Shown one piece after another: positions 42,168-52,734 of a stretch of 64,000 nt of DNA. The DNA lies in contig JACGCM010001497.1 of NCBI GenBank assembly GCA_014058105.1, positions 2,728,001 through 2,792,000 of the forward strand. Direction: 5' to 3'. Source of the stretch: Kingdonia uniflora (lineage: Eukaryota > Streptophyta > Magnoliopsida > Ranunculales > Circaeasteraceae). The notes under the pieces were generated by a model. The model was not told the DNA's origin, did no database searches, and saw only the letters and a list, made by a program, of their open reading frames with translations. Both the position numbers and the translations under genes were made by a program. Within the stretch, counting starts at the first letter, position 1, and each line of letters opens with the position of its first letter.

Positions 42168-42539
42168 CAGGTTTAAGCATCCTGATATAAAGAAACAGGT
42201 GACTATAGTGTTGAAGCCTCCTGCTCCTCCAACTCCAAAAAGGATTCCTATTTAGAGCATATCTAGCAGCGAGGGCGGGTTTGGGTGTGGGCTCTAACAA
42301 GTTGGCCCACCATTTTCCCAACCCAAACCCAACCTCTCCCAACAGCCAGTTGCAGGTTTAAACATCCTGATATGAAGCAACAGGTGACTATAGTGTTGAA
42401 ACCTCCTGTTCTTCCAACTCTAAAATGGATTCCTATTTAGAGCATCTCTAGCAGTGAGTGCGGGTTTGGGTGTGGGCTCTAACAAGTTGGCCCACCATTT
42501 TCCCAACCCAAACCCAACCTCTCCCAACAGCCAGTTGCA
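42168..42539. repeat. Tandem duplication spanning the left border of Harbinger copy 2
   Basis: Units 42168-42352 and 42353-42539 are about 90% alike. Each has 87 bp of flanking DNA (CAGGTTTAA(G/A)CATCCTGATAT to TTCCTATTTA) followed by about 98 bp of the transposon's left end (GAGCATnTCTAGCAG to CCCAACAGCCAGTTGCA). The duplication therefore happened after the insertion. Confidence 0.9.
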
Positions 42540-42595
42540 ATTTGTGATGTATATTTTTTATTTATTTAGAAGAGATCAAAACACCGCGCAATATT

Positions 42596-42617
42596 CCTTT
42601 TACCGCACGGTAAAAGG
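42596..42617. repeat. Perfect hairpin upstream of the copy 2 PMD gene
   Basis: CCTTTTACCG-CA-CGGTAAAAGG, 10-bp arms, inside a longer block with ACCGCGCAAT(A/G) on both sides (42584 and 42622). Confidence 0.9.
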
Positions 42618-42788
42618 ATTACCGCGCAATGCTCCAAACACCGTTGCTTACACTGTTACCCCAAAATCAAACCCAACTCGAGTTTATTAACATTATTTCC
42701 TCCTCCTCTCTCTCTCTCAAACTCGAAGGTATACCTCAAAAACCCAACCAATTTCTTTCAAAACACAATGCAAAACTAAGAGGAAGAC

Positions 42789-44930
42789 CCACACCCCAGT
42801 ACCTTACCTGGGTTTAGAGTAACAAGAGATCCAGAGCGAGCCGTAACTCGGTCGAGGTCCGGAAGGAAGAAAAAAGGAGTAGAATTTGAAGATGTCCAAC
42901 AAGCTATACCAAACCTATCCCAAGAAAACTACCTACAGAGGTGTATTAACCAATTCCCTGAAGGCGTCACTCATATCTATTACACTGGCAAGGAACTCAC
43001 GGTAAGTTTTAGTGTAATTGTGAATTTGTTATTTTCATAAATCAAGTGTTTGACAAAATGCTCCAATGAACAGAATCGGGATTCAATGCGTCCGCACGAC
43101 ACATTCACTACGGTGATCAAAGTTTGGAAAGATATTTCTACAATTCCACCTGTAAGGGATGCCGTGGTGAATATATTCGGGCAGTTTATAGATATACGCT
43201 TGGGCAATTCCGATAATCGGCTAATTCAGGCGCTTACGGAGCGTTGGTGTCCGACAACGCACATGTTTCTATTTCCGTGTGCGGAGATAGGGGTCACTCC
43301 TCTCGATTTCACTATGCTGATATCATTGTCAATTGGCCAATATCCGACACAGGTGCCGTATGACGACGCATGGTGTGTTTTATCCAATGCGAGGCAATTG
43401 CTCCCCAACATTGGCTCCAGTCATATAAAGAGTGGGAACGTCAACATTTCACATTTAAGGACGTACTTGACCATCGCAGCTGATCGGGAGGATAATATTA
43501 CTATTGCTCGTGTTTTTATCCTCTTCATGATGGGACATTTGTGGTTCCAAATGGCCAATGACACTATCCCGCTTGGATATCTCGCGGCCGTGGCCGATTT
43601 GGACGAGGATACCCAATATGACTAGGGTTTTGCTATTCTTGCTTCCATGTACCATGGTTTGGATATCGCAGTCACCACCAGGGGTGCCATCACTAGATTT
43701 TTCCAACTTTTTGAGGTACACTAACACTTTTTCCTTACAAGCTACAAATCAAATATATTCCAATAAACGTCTTAAATATAATTTCTAATTGTTTTTTATC
43801 TTATTCTGAAATACAGTATTGGTTCTACAAGTATTGTGGGGTTGGTCACCCTATAGTCAAGGAAGAGGTTAAGTTCTTGGCCTATCCGCGCCTCAGAGCA
43901 TGGTAGAGGGGGAACAAGAAGAAAACAAATGACTAGGCAGCCAATTTGTTTATGCTAGGCAGATACCACATTGACCGCCGCATTATAGAGACTATCACCT
44001 GGGAACCTTGGTTAAAGACTGCGGTGACTGAGATAGAGGACGTACTGACTGTAAAACTCCTATCCCGTAAGAGGATGCCACTTCAAGTACCAAATGGAAA
44101 CTGTGAATATTACTTAGGAGTTAGATGCTGGAGGTAGTTGACTGGCGAGGCGCGTATTCCTTTGGATCCTCCGCTTAGCATGTTGTCACATATTAGTCTA
44201 ACGGCTTTATAGGAGATGAGACAGGCCGGGTTCCTTGACTGTGAGCAGTTTGTGATAGGGGAGGAGCGAGAGACTTACGCCTCATACTGGGTTGAACAAA
44301 CTTCGGAGGTAGGTCTCCTGTTGATAGATTCTCAAAGGATAGGGAATATAGATTTGTTCGGACCCTCTGCACTTAGGGCTGGTATTACATCTGTGGTGGT
44401 GATGTCAGCGTCAGTTCATAGCTTGTCCCAGGACTTCAATTTTCCTGGCGAGCCCGAGGGGACTGACTCGGGGTGGCACATGGAGTGGGCAGTGAGGCGT
44501 GAGATGCTCTCCATCCATCGCTTGAGGGACCCGCCACCCATGTCTTCCTCCAATAGTGCAGGGGAGTTGTGGGACCTGACTCATGGTATGCGGCGACTTG
44601 CCCTTGCAGAGTTTGCGCGAGACTCCCAGAGGATCCTGGATTTGACTGATAAGCTTACTACTGCCCACAGGCATATAGACATTATAGATGATCAGCTATA
44701 TTCACATGTAAGTAATTTATTTATATATTTATTTAATTATTTTGTTATTAATATCATATTTATTTTTTCAAAATATTTATAAATTTTCTTTCTCATGTTC
44801 AGGACCTACATCTGAGGAGGGGCGTGACGTACGGGTGGTGCCACTACCACCTGGAGGTGGCGCGAGGATGATGCAACGTGGATCTGGTCCGCAAATCAGG
44901 AGAGGCGGTACTGGAGATGATTCTGAGTAG
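42789..44930 (+). pseudogene. Plant mobile domain (PMD) gene, copy 2, broken by few changes
   Basis: Exon 1 (about 42789-43001; GFRVTRDPERAVTRSRSG, FEDVQQAIPNLSQENYL) has lost its ATG, which copy 1 keeps. Intron 43002-43072 is GTAAGT...ACAG. Exon 2 (43073-43713) carries the PMD signature DNRLIQALTERWCPTTH, EIGVTPLDFTMLISLSI, FILFMMGHLWFQMAN. Exon 3 (about 43818-44707): GVGHPIVKEEVKF, RETYASYWVEQTSEVG, QRIGNIDLFGPSALRAG, LWDLTHGMRRLALAEFA. The last exon (44803-44930) has VVPLPPGGGAR with a 1-nt frameshift relative to copy 1. About 700 codons. Five stops; four fit C-to-T changes at CAG/CTG. PMD proteins of the host (MAIN, MAIL1) act in silencing of transposons; a role for the transposon form is inferred only. 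Confidence 0.87.
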
Positions 44931-45159
44931 ATATAGGTATTTTTGATGTTTTTGTAGACGATGTAGAAACTCAGCTATAACTACTAGTACTTATTCTCTT
45001 GTGTTTGTGTGCTGTTTTCCTTTATTTATTTTTTGTAATCCTATGATGTAGTTTAGCTATAATGGTTTTCGGAAGAGTTTGTGTGATTTTCATTAGCCAT
45101 GACTATCCAATGTTGAAATTGACTGAAATTTTTTGGCTTTTGGTAGAGTTTTTTCAATG
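44931..45159. other. Spacer after the PMD gene, no gene
   Basis: AT-rich, with likely polyadenylation region of the PMD gene. Confidence 0.4.
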
Positions 45160-45318
45160 TCTATTCGAATAGACTATTTGTCTTTTCGAATAAATTTGTA
45201 CAATTTTGCACAATTTGGCACTAAGTAGTTTTATTCGAATAGAACCAAATTCTGTTCGAACAAAATTTGTACTAAGCTATTTTATTCGAACAGATTTTGT
45301 GCCTGTTCGAATAGAATA
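45160..45318. repeat. Cluster of TTCGAA-centred palindromes
   Basis: Five or six sites in 150 bp: TCTATTCGAATAGA (perfect 14-base palindrome near 45168), TTTTCGAATAAA, TTATTCGAATAGA, CTGTTCGAACAAAA, TTATTCGAACAGA and CTGTTCGAATAGAA. They lie just before the hairpin and the transposase gene. Confidence 0.88.
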
Positions 45319-45374
45319 AGAGATTTGGCGGTAAAAGGAACACCACGCGGTGTTCTTTTCACCGCCAAATCTCT
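45319..45374. repeat. Near-perfect 26-bp-arm hairpin upstream of the copy 2 transposase
   Basis: Arm 45319-45344 (AGAGATTTGGCGGTAAAAGG...) pairs with 45349-45374 across the 4-nt loop ACGC with one or two mismatches. It sits about 70 bp before the transposase reading frame, in the position of the copy 1 hairpin 14550-14657. Confidence 0.95.
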
Positions 45375-45445
45375 AATTTCCAAGACCCTTATCTTCTTCC
45401 CCTTTTACATTTCTCCCTTTTACACTTATCTCTTCCATTAGAAAC

Positions 45446-46720
45446 TTGTTCACCATCTGGTATTATACCCTTCTCTTAACTCCACATCCTCAAATATCTT
45501 CTTCATCATCCAATTTATCCATTGGTGATCCTCTAGGTGTATCGTCGTCCTCCTCTGATGATCTTATCTTTGATTTTGCGGCGGCAATTTGGGTTCTGCA
45601 CCAAGCTGCAATGAACATAATAGTACGCAATACAACTTTGAGTCACGGTGGGAGTGTCATGGGCCGTAAGAATAAGAGAAAGAAGCGAGATCACCCATTA
45701 GGGTATTACAACATTATACGGGACTACTTCAAGCCAAATTGCTCATATGAGCCATGGGAATTTCGGTGACGTTTTCGTATGAGTAGAGACATGTTTATGC
45801 GTCTATTAGATGCAGTCGTTGCACATGATCATTACTTTGCTAAGAAACCCAACAACGCTGGTACTATAGGGTTATCACCATACCAAAAGGTAGTCGCAGC
45901 ACTACGTTTCCTAAGCTGCGGTGTTGCGGCAGATCTTTTTGATGAATATATTCGAATAAGAGAAAGTACAACCTTGTTATGTGTGAAAAGGTTTTGTGTT
46001 GCGGTTATACAAATTTTTGGCGAGGAATATCTTCGAGCACCAAACGTGGCCGACGTTGAAAAGTTGAAAGCGACCGGAGAGTCACAGGGATTTCCCAGCA
46101 TGTTAGGAAGCCTTGAATGCATGCATTGGATATGAAAAAATTGTCCCAAAGCTTGGCACGGTCAATTTACTGGTCATTACTCCAAGGCGATACTGATTAT
46201 TGAAGCGGTAGCTTCACACAACCTTTGAATTTGGCATATATTTTTTGAGTTACCAGGGTCTAACAATGATGTCAATGTCCTACAGCAATCACATCTTTTC
46301 ACTGACCTGGCCGATGGTATCGCCCTGCCTTGCAATTATACAATTGCCGGAAAAGCTTATGATATGGGGTATTACATAGCGGATGGCATATACCCTAAAT
46401 GGGGAACACTTGTCCAAACCATATCCAATCCGGTTACAGCGAAACAAATTTTTTTTGCTCAACAATAAGAAAGTTGCCGAAAAGACGTAGAACGGGCGTT
46501 TGTGGTTTTACAATCTCGGTTCAATGTTGTAAAAAATCTGGTTAAATTGTGGGTGCCCGAGGCTTTGAACAATGTCATGGAGGCGTGCGTGATAATGCAT
46601 AATATGATCGTCGAAGAGGAACGAGGTGCATTCCCATCATACTTAGACTGCAATTCGGCCGAACCCTCAACTATCGAAGGCGAATGGTTTGATATTATAC
46701 GTGAACGAAGAACAATATAA
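45446..46720 (+). pseudogene. PIF/Harbinger DDE transposase, copy 2, nearly full length
   Basis: Ser-rich N-terminus (ISSSSSNLSIGDPLG), KNKRKKRDHPLGYYNIIRDY, then after a stop/shift near 45768 a clean stretch 45779-46135 (LSPYQKVVAALRFLSCG, VAADLFDEYIRI, GEEYLRAPN, GFPSMLGSLECMHWI). The first catalytic residue is Glu (LECMHW) where copy 1 and the family have Asp. HGQFTGHYSKA, PGSNNDVNVLQQSHLF (second Asp) and YIADGIYPKWGTL follow, and the end 46502-46720 reads MEACVIMHNMIVEEERGAF (final Glu), EGEWFDIIRERRTI. About four breaks in total. It would act as the cut-and-paste nuclease of the element; the Asp-to-Glu change and breaks make this copy inactive. Confidence 0.9.
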
Positions 46721-47089
46721 TATTTTGTATAGAAAATGAACCGCATTCGAAGTTGAGAACTGTACTTTGATCTAAAAGATGATCTAATCGAGCATTTGTG
46801 GGCCGTGAAGGGAAATCTTCATACTTAGTACTCCATTTCTTGTATTATCTACTTGTTCTTAATGTAATTTAATACTTCTTATTCGAGTTTATTAAACATG
46901 TTTTTGATATTGCATTAATCTTGTATTTGTTTTAACGCAATATTATTGGAAATAAACATTTCAAACACAAGATTGCATTCTTCAGTAGCAAAGTATATTA
47001 TTCAAACGATTACATTATTGGAAGTTAAACTGCATTCTTGGAAATAAAACTTCTATATACAGCAAAGTTAAATTACATTTCATCACCAC

Positions 47090-48562
47090 TTCAAGTACCT
47101 GGTCCGCCCCTCTTAGCCAGACGTTCCATGACCTCATCTTGCCTTTACAGATAGTATTGCAATTGATGTCTAAAAAGATTACTCAGGTCTTTCTCCATAA
47201 TTTTACTATCTTCATTTGCTTGCTCGAAATCCATTTTGGCTTGCCAGTGTTGCATTGCTTCCACTCTTCTTCTTTCCTTTTCTTCTTTCGCTTGTCTCTT
47301 CTCTAACCATAGTTCATCCAACATTGTTTGGATACCGCTACTAGATGCAGCAACACCATCCAATACCTTTTGTGCTGCAAGGTTTTTTTGAAAGAGTTTT
47401 TGGCCGATGGGCCTGATTCCACCCTCATACAACAAACTATCTAATTCAAAATTTGGGCCTACAGATTGAGGTGTAGGTGGGCCGTCGGGGTTCTCTAATA
47501 GATTTTTTGATCCGACCGAGTTCCCCGGAGAAGAACTGTCTGATGTTCTCCTAACTACATTTCTTGGTATATTCCCCGCATGGTTCAACCCATCATCCCT
47601 TAGGTTGGCCCATCGCGATTCTTACGCTAAAATTGTATACGTTTCACGGTGTTTGAAGTCATTGCCGCCATTCAAGCCTTGATAGATCTTGTGTGCATTG
47701 TTTTCTTACAATTTGCAAAATTATCAAATACAAATAAATAACGTGTATATCCGCGAGAAATAAATGAAATTAAGTTAAAGGAAATCTGAACGTACCCGAT
47801 CTTCTTTTATTTCCCCCTGTTATTCCTAAATCATTTTTGAGCAACTATCCCCTTGTATGCTACACATTGTGCATTAAGGGTATACCACTGAGATTTGGTT
47901 GACCAACTTGATCGTCGTGTGGGGCACTCGGGGTCTCTGTTAAAGGCAATGTTGACCTTTTGATAGAAAGTGAAACCCTTTGTGCGGCCCATTATCTGGA
48001 CAGAAGCTGTTACCCACGCCCTTGTGAGACACGTAAAGTCTGCTTTCGTCCAATGTAGTCCACCATCATCCATCTCGTCCAAAAACTTAGTATCTTCTGG
48101 CACTTACACGCTTTGTTTTTGTTTTGCGGGTGCTCTTTTCTTTCTTCCTTTTTCTTTTTATTTTTAGGGCACCGCCACTTCCACAGGTATTGACGCATTT
48201 GCATCACTTTGACTGTGCTGAGTAGATTCACCATGGAATAGGTAGTTCTGAAAGTAATTTGGAGGTTGAAAACCTTGAGGTTGAGTGAGCGGATAGGGTT
48301 GATAGTACGGGCTAAACACCTGAGGTTGCGATTGAGAGAGTGTAAATAGATATTGATATTGTCCATAACTATGATCCCCTTGCGACATGGTAAACGGAGG
48401 TGGGGTCTGTAATTGGAATTGAGGTTGGAATTGCGATTAGTTGTGGTAGAGATATGGAGTAAATTGTGATGATGGGTGTTGAGTTAATGGTGTTGAAGGT
48501 AGGTTATGGGAGGATGGGGTCGACGGTGTAGAGTTATTACTACTAGTACCGGAGTTTTCTAT
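47090..48562 (-). pseudogene. Harbinger Myb/SANT-like ORF1, copy 2
   Basis: The start seen in copy 1 (MANSD) is ATA here (48562 region), so the initiator is lost; the next in-frame Met reads MSQGDHSYGQYQYLFTLSQ (48388). Gln/Tyr/Pro-rich N-terminus, basic stretch, then the Myb/SANT-like region 48103-47831 (LHWTKADFTCLTRAWVTA; GRTKGFTFYQKVNIAFN; RSSWSTKSQWYTLNAQC). After an intron the C-terminus 47588-47145 follows (GGIRPIGQKLFQKNLAAQKV; TMLDELWLEKRQAKEEKERR coiled coil; LSNLFRHQLQYYL). Plant databases often name such proteins glutathione S-transferase T3-like, a misnomer. It is the DNA-binding partner of the nuclease, convergent with it. Confidence 0.83.
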
Positions 48563-48668
48563 TTGGGGAGAGCGTAGGTATTTTCATCTATGCTCGGCTT
48601 CCTTGGTTTTGGGGGAGAAGAAGTGGCCAGGGAGTGATTTAGAGAAATAATTGAGATTAGAGGAGTTT

Positions 48669-48720
48669 GGATTACCGCGCGGTGTTCCTTTTACCGTTCA
48701 GATTTTTCGTGCGGTAATTC
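48669..48720. repeat. GC-rich inverted repeat near the copy 2 right end
   Basis: GGATTACCGCGCG (48669-48681) and CGTGCGGTAATTC (48708-48720) are imperfect inverted copies with GTGTTCCTTTTACCG between them. Matches the position of the copy 1 hairpin at 17902-17938. Confidence 0.8.
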
Positions 48721-48897
48721 AAACACCGCCAAACTCATTTATTTTTGTGAGCTCCTCACACTCGGTTGATATCTGAAACAGCCACGTAGGCGAACTCACA
48801 CCCAAACTCACGCTGCTGGGAGGCTTAAAGTGTGAGTTTGAGTTTGGGCTTGCAAACCCAACTCAAACCCATACCCACCCTGCTGCATATGCTCTTA

Positions 48898-49449
48898 TAT
48901 ATTGTCCTGAGGACTATAATGTTACCCATATGCCTTTAGTACAAGTTGGAAGACATGCAGAATATCGAAACATAACAGCCGAATCATAGGATTAGCCTGT
49001 TAAAATCCAGCAAGCTTTTCCTATAAATTAAACTACTGTCAATCTGTCTAAACCCACAACAACATTATATAAAAATCCATAGCGACATACTGGACCGTGA
49101 TCCCACTCAACAAGTAATAGTATCATCAAACAACTGTATATTATATAACAATTATATCTTAAACATAAATTTTATAATGATGAAAAAATGTGATAACCAG
49201 CATCTCAAACATAAAGCTTGCAACAATGAGAAATTGTTTTAACCATCTCAATATCGATTTATAAGGATGATCTCCACATGAGGCTGCAATGAAATACAGG
49301 ATGGATTTACAAACAAGAGTAGAGTTCAGTCCACAACTACGCTGTCATCCATAAGTTTAATAGTATAATTAGCAACTAAACCCCAAGACGATATAAGGAT
49401 GTAAGTATGAGGAAGATCTACCAAATGAGATACACAAATCCCCACAAGA
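48898..49449. other. Interval without a recognised gene
   Basis: AT-rich flank between Harbinger copy 2 and the copia C LTR. No motif or ORF that I can assign. Confidence 0.35.
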
Positions 49450-49664
49450 TGTAAGTAAAGACATCATCCACTTCTCCATCATTAACTCATGTAATCATGT
49501 CTAGATGTAATTCATGTAATTATGTCTAGATATGTAACTCATGTAATCATGTCTAGATAGGGGTTAGTGGTAGATCATGGGTTGTACTTTCTTACTATAA
49601 ATAACAGCAAGTGTAGTCTCTCTAGGCTCAAGGAGACACATACTTAATCTGCATATACTTTACA
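49450..49664 (+). repeat. 5' LTR of copia C
   Basis: TGTAAGTAAAG...ACTTTACA, with a TATA-like CTATAAATAAC near 49597. Three direct repeats of about 25 bp (AACTCATGTAATCATGTCTAGAT and variants, 49484-49559) sit in the U3 part. The left border is an estimate, as no 3' LTR is present. Confidence 0.6.
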
Positions 49665-49670
49665 TTAATA

Positions 49671-49682
49671 TGGTGTCAGAGC
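49671..49682 (+). other. Primer-binding site of copia C
   Basis: TGGTGTCAGAGC, one mismatch from the initiator-Met tRNA complement. Confidence 0.9.
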
Positions 49683-49697
49683 TAAGAGGTTCAACTA

Positions 49698-50940
49698 TGG
49701 CTAATCAAGCCTCTTCTTCTTCGTCCTTTCTCGAGTTCTCAAATTTTTCTTCTCCAAACGTGCATTCCTTCCTTCCAATTAAGTTATCTGAGACAAAATA
49801 TTTCCCTTGGAAGTCATAGTTCATCCCATTACTGAAAGGATACAATCTCTACGACCATATCACCGATGCATCTTCGTATCCAACTCAATTTTTATCAGAC
49901 AAAGATGGTGTTCCCGGTACACAAAATCCAGGATATACCAGCTGGTATCGCAAGGATCAACTGCTTCTTAGTTGGATCCTATCTTCTCTAACCGAGCTAG
50001 TTCATGCCCATGTCGTTGGGCTCACCTCTACTTATGAGGTATGGACGAATCTCGAGCGTACCTATTACAATCAATCTGGCATTCGAGTAATGCAACTCAA
50101 GCAACAACTTCAACAACAACCGAAATAATCTCTATCCATATCCAAATACCTTCTCAAGATTAAAGGTATTGTTGATCAACTTGCCTCTATTGGAAAAGTA
50201 GTTGATGAAGAAGACCTCATTCTTCATGTTCTTAGAGGTCTTGGCCCTGGATACACCGCGTTCATCACGTCCATCACCACTCGCTCTACCGCAATTTCTT
50301 TCACAGATCTTCATGGCATGCTCTTAAGTCATGAAATCTGGCTAAATGACGATCAATCACTTGTTCCTGAGATTACAGCATCAATAAATTTTAGCTCAAC
50401 TAATAACACCTCTTCCAACCGATTCTCCAACAACACTCGTGGTCGTGGTCGGGGGCGCAATTATTCTCGAGGTGGTCGGAGATATTCCAATTCTTGGGAT
50501 TCTTCTCGTAATACCAACAATCGTCAACAAGGAAAAATGCTCTCAGTATGCCAAGTTTGCAAAATTCCGGGACACTCGACATTAAAATGTCGTCAACGTT
50601 TCAATTATAGTTATCAATCTGAAGATGATTCTCAGTTCATTTCATACTATATTTCAAGAAATACCAATCCAAATTCGTGGCTTCCGGATACTGGTGTTAC
50701 TCACCATATAACAAGCAACCTTCAAAACCTTGCCTTGCCTCATAAATATTAAGGATCAGATCGTGTGACTATCGGTGATGGATCAAGTTTGATAATCTCT
50801 CATATTGGCTCCTCACAAATTAATACTTCTACAAAGCCTTTATCTTTAACCAATATTTTGCATGTTCCATCAATTCATCGCAATTTTTTTATCAATTTCC
50901 AAACTCACGAAAGATAATAACGTTTTTGTTGAATTTCATC
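49698..50940 (+). pseudogene. copia C gag-protease
   Basis: Starts MANQASSSSSFLEF at 49698. Gag (TSWYRKDQLLLSWILSSLTE; VWTNLERTYYNQSG; SKYLLKIKGIVDQLASIGK; ILHVLRGLGPGYTAF) is followed by an Arg/Gly-rich stretch (RGRGRGRNYSRGG), an intact zinc knuckle CQVCKIPGHSTLKC near 50548, and the protease start SWLPDTGVTHHITSNL with its DTG motif near 50690. Stops at about 49819, 50128 and 50750 break it; the first two change single codons only (TGG-to-TAG type). A fairly well-kept element. Confidence 0.88.
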
Positions 50941-51084
50941 CTGAATTTTTTTTTTTGTGAAGGACCGAGCAGCACAGACGACTCTACTTCGAGACCAATG
51001 TGATGATGGACTTTATCATTTTGCAACTAGCCCTTTTCTTTCGTTCAGTACTTCCAAAAAAACTGCGCTTGTCTGTGAATGAGG

Positions 51085-51405
51085 CTCTACCTCTCTTTGG
51101 CACAATAAGCTTGGTCATCCGGCTATGCGCACTGTTCATCGAGTTATGTCCAAGTTTCAGCTACCTTGTTCGAGTCTAGAGTCATCTGTGATATGTCCAT
51201 CTTGTCAAATGGGCAAGGCCCATAAACTGTCATTCACTACTTCTCATGTTTCAAGCAATGCGCCCCTTGATTTACTTTACTCTGATGTATGGGGTCCTTC
51301 CCCACTTTTGTCTACTGGTGGTCACAGATATTATGTCATTTTCCTTGATGATTTCAGTAAATATAATTGGTTGTTTCCTTTGGTTGTTAAATCCGATGTT
51401 CTTCC
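51085..51405 (+). pseudogene. copia C integrase, truncated by insertion of E1
   Basis: Zinc-binding HNKLGHPAMRTVHRVMS ... VICPSCQMGKAHKLSF (HHCC complete), then the catalytic core start PLDLLYSDVWGPSP (first Asp) and YYVIFLDDFSKYNWLFPL (second acidic region). The frame ends at VKSDVLP where the E1 LTR begins; the next residues come from the LTR. Confidence 0.88.
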
Positions 51406-52131
51406 TGTATTCCAATCTGCATGAAAAACCAACATCTCTTAAGGAGATAATCGAGTCTAGTGTATACACACTATCTCCTTAAGACAGATTTGCCACTGCC
51501 ACAATGCTTTGCAAGAATATAGGCCCCTGTCTCCCGGGATATAACGATCAGTCGTAGAAAGAAGAAAACACTTCTATCTTTCTGCCAAACGAACTTTGAT
51601 TGCGTCTGTTTTCTCTTTGTAAAAAGCCTTAAGAAAACTTTGAAAAACTGATGATTATAAATGAAAATAAAATTGGGTTATATAGAGCTTAGGTGACTCT
51701 TCACCAAAAGTCACACCTAAAGTTAATGACTCTTCACCAAGAGTCGCACCTTAAGGTGCATCTGTTGGAGACACCTCAACTCATACCTCAAGCCCAAAAA
51801 ATGACTAAGTGTTTAAAGGAATCCCCATGAGCCCATGGCCCAAGGCCGAATCATAGACTTATAATAATAAACGGGTTTCCTAGGTCGAGCAAGCCCATAG
51901 GTAGCCCATGCACCCAAGCTAGTTTGCCAAATGGGTCACATACACATGGGTCACATATGTCGCACATGCGTGTGCGACTCACTAACTCTCACACACATTA
52001 CAACAAGGTAAGTGTTTGATTTACTTATATAGGAGAGTTGTGTTTCCCTCATATGTAATGTGAGACTAAAACCACTTAGTTCCACCTTTTAAACTTCAAG
52101 GAAAAACAAATACCCTTTGTATTTTTCAACA
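51406..52131 (-). repeat. 3' LTR of copia E1
   Basis: 726 bp, matching 56482-57193. TATA-like CTTATATA on the sense strand near 52025. The left edge (TGTATTCC, 51406) was taken as the first base shared with the right LTR, preceded by CTTCC, the expected target site. Confidence 0.8.
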
Positions 52132-52734
52132 ATCCCCTATATTTGAATGGTAATAGACAAAACAGAGAAAATCAAGGAATGATCCTGCATCGAGAGAGGT
52201 GTCTTGTGGACTTGAACCTTCTCTAGTAAAAAACTATCAGATTTATGTTGATTAGTGAATATGTCTTGAACTGCCAGCTTTGGTGTAAATCAAGACAATA
52301 ATCTTTACACACTACTATTCCAAATACAATCGGCTCTCACAGTTGTGTTCAATTCAGCCTTAAACAAATCCTGGATTCTTGAGTACTATTAGAGAATTTT
52401 GCCCTATAAAATTCTCATGGAAGCGGCCCCACCTCACACTCACATAGGTGATTGCCTATTAAGAGTACCCTGTCGTACCCCACTTGTAAATACAAGTCAT
52501 AGGAATCATTAAAAGTTAAGAGAACTTACACTGAAAATTGCGACAGGTTACACTGTTCACATTATGGAATGAGCAGGAGTTAAAATCTCCTCAGTGCTCA
52601 TGTTGAGTAACTCACAACTAGTTATCCTATTGAACCTAGATCATGGGATCTCCAATCAACTAGGTTAGGTTTCCGCTGAGGTTAACTCGTAGTTAAAGGC
52701 TTTAAGCCCATTCCCCTCGATGTGGAAAAAACTT

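Larger units (their letters stand above)
42440..48894 (+). mobile_element. PIF/Harbinger element copy 2, complete, carrying a PMD gene
   Basis: The left end GAGCATCTCTAGCAGTGAG at 42440 and the right end (read inward GAGCATATGCAGCAGGGTG, 48894) form terminal inverted repeats. TTA is duplicated at 42437-42439 and 48895-48897, the size and sequence expected for PIF/Harbinger. Total 6455 bp. Genes: PMD (+), DDE transposase (+), Myb/SANT ORF1 (-), with hairpins at each gene border. All three genes carry disabling changes, so this copy is not autonomous now. Confidence 0.92.
49450..51405 (+). mobile_element. Ty1/copia retrotransposon C, 5' part, cut by another copia element
   Basis: The 5' LTR ends at 49664, with the primer-binding site at 49671 and gag, protease and the first half of integrase on the plus strand. 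At 51405/51406 the integrase frame runs into the LTR of element E1. The 3' half of C does not reappear to the right of E1/E2, so it was lost. Confidence 0.85.

Noticed and set aside
45319..45374. Hairpin read as a bacterial-style transcription terminator
   Set aside because: The context is a plant transposon, there is no T-run after it, and similar hairpins occur at other gene borders of the element.
51401..51424. Possible continuation of copia C integrase into VFQSA
   Set aside because: The same bases start the E1 right LTR at 56482, so they belong to the LTR and not to integrase.
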